NCBI GenBank assembly: GCA_025602915.1
Contig: JAHLJZ010000030.1
Span: forward strand, 186,001-250,000
Direction of reading: 5' to 3'
Source of the DNA: Paraphysoderma sedebokerense
Lineage: Eukaryota > Blastocladiomycota > Physodermatomycetes > Physodermatales > Physodermataceae
DNA length: 64,000 nucleotides
Every line of letters begins with the position of its first letter. Position 1 is the first letter of the stretch. The notes below the pieces were generated by a model. The model did not search any database. It was given only the letters and a program-made list of their open reading frames with translations, and was not told the DNA's origin. This document shows positions 63,792-64,000 of the stretch, in pieces. A program made the position numbers and the translations under genes.

Positions 63792-64000
63792 CTAGATCCA
63801 TGGAATTTCAAATAAGAATGGAGCTGTATTGTGGTAGGTCTTAGCAGCCATGCCGGAGAATGCAGGATCCAATTTGTAATACCATATAATTTTCCTCTCA
63901 TGACCGAGTTGTATGTTGAGTTTTGAAGTATCGTCCTTTCTCTTGGAATTCTTCTGTACTCGTATGGTTGAAATATAGCCTGTTGCTCATTATCCGTAAA
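63792..64000. other. 3' flank of the hAT-like gene
   Basis: About 200 bp to the window end. No gene or inverted-repeat terminus seen. Confidence 0.4.

Overview
This 64 kb window looks like nuclear DNA of a fungus, probably an early-diverging (Mucoromycota or Glomeromycotina-like) one. It is moderately AT-rich and gene-dense, and nearly every gene is cut by several short GT-AG introns of about 45-110 nt. The gene set is fungal: Trf4-type poly(A) polymerase, SPX low-affinity phosphate carrier, Ima1, Ehd3-type hydrolase, fasciclin proteins and a proteinase-K-like protease. The species assignment is inference; no rRNA or tRNA was seen. All exon boundaries were read by eye.

Layout: 1-7.7 kb holds the 3' part of a CLC chloride channel (+), a BAR-domain protein (-) and an SPX plus anion-symporter phosphate transporter (-). 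A secreted subtilisin follows at 8.9-10.5 kb (+). From 11 to 17.7 kb come an unknown small protein (-), a 62-residue twin-CX9C protein like complex I assembly factor NDUFAF8 (+), a Trf4/PAPD5-type nucleotidyltransferase (-) and tRNA methyltransferase Trm10 (+). Trm10 carries a 74-bp tandem duplication inside its coding region. Two head-to-tail fasciclin genes lie at 17.9-22.0 kb (-).

The most unusual region is 22.5-42.8 kb. It carries at least six copies, all on the + strand, of a multi-exon gene family I do not recognise. The copies are split between two clusters (22.5-25.8 kb and 34.2-42.8 kb) and encode small secreted proteins with a conserved G-[DTP]-G-x-Y block and a YAxK...WxKIYxPR block. 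One copy looks whole, one is whole or nearly so, one is interrupted by a solo LTR, and three are decayed. A truncated Ty1/copia 3' end and a chromodomain-bearing LTR lie in the same cluster, and flanking DNA has been duplicated along with the genes. Two ordinary genes sit between the clusters: a SAPS (PP6 regulatory) subunit and a conserved protein that may be ATP-grasp-like.

From 43 to 64 kb come Ima1/TMEM201-type inner nuclear membrane protein (+), a PPP4R1-like HEAT protein (+), a TMEM184/OST-alpha membrane protein (-), an ACC-synthase-like aminotransferase (+), 3-hydroxyisobutyryl-CoA hydrolase (+), a Fic-domain protein (-), and a hAT transposase-like gene (+). The hAT gene is open through all exons, but its first catalytic Asp position reads Asn, which suggests a domesticated copy.
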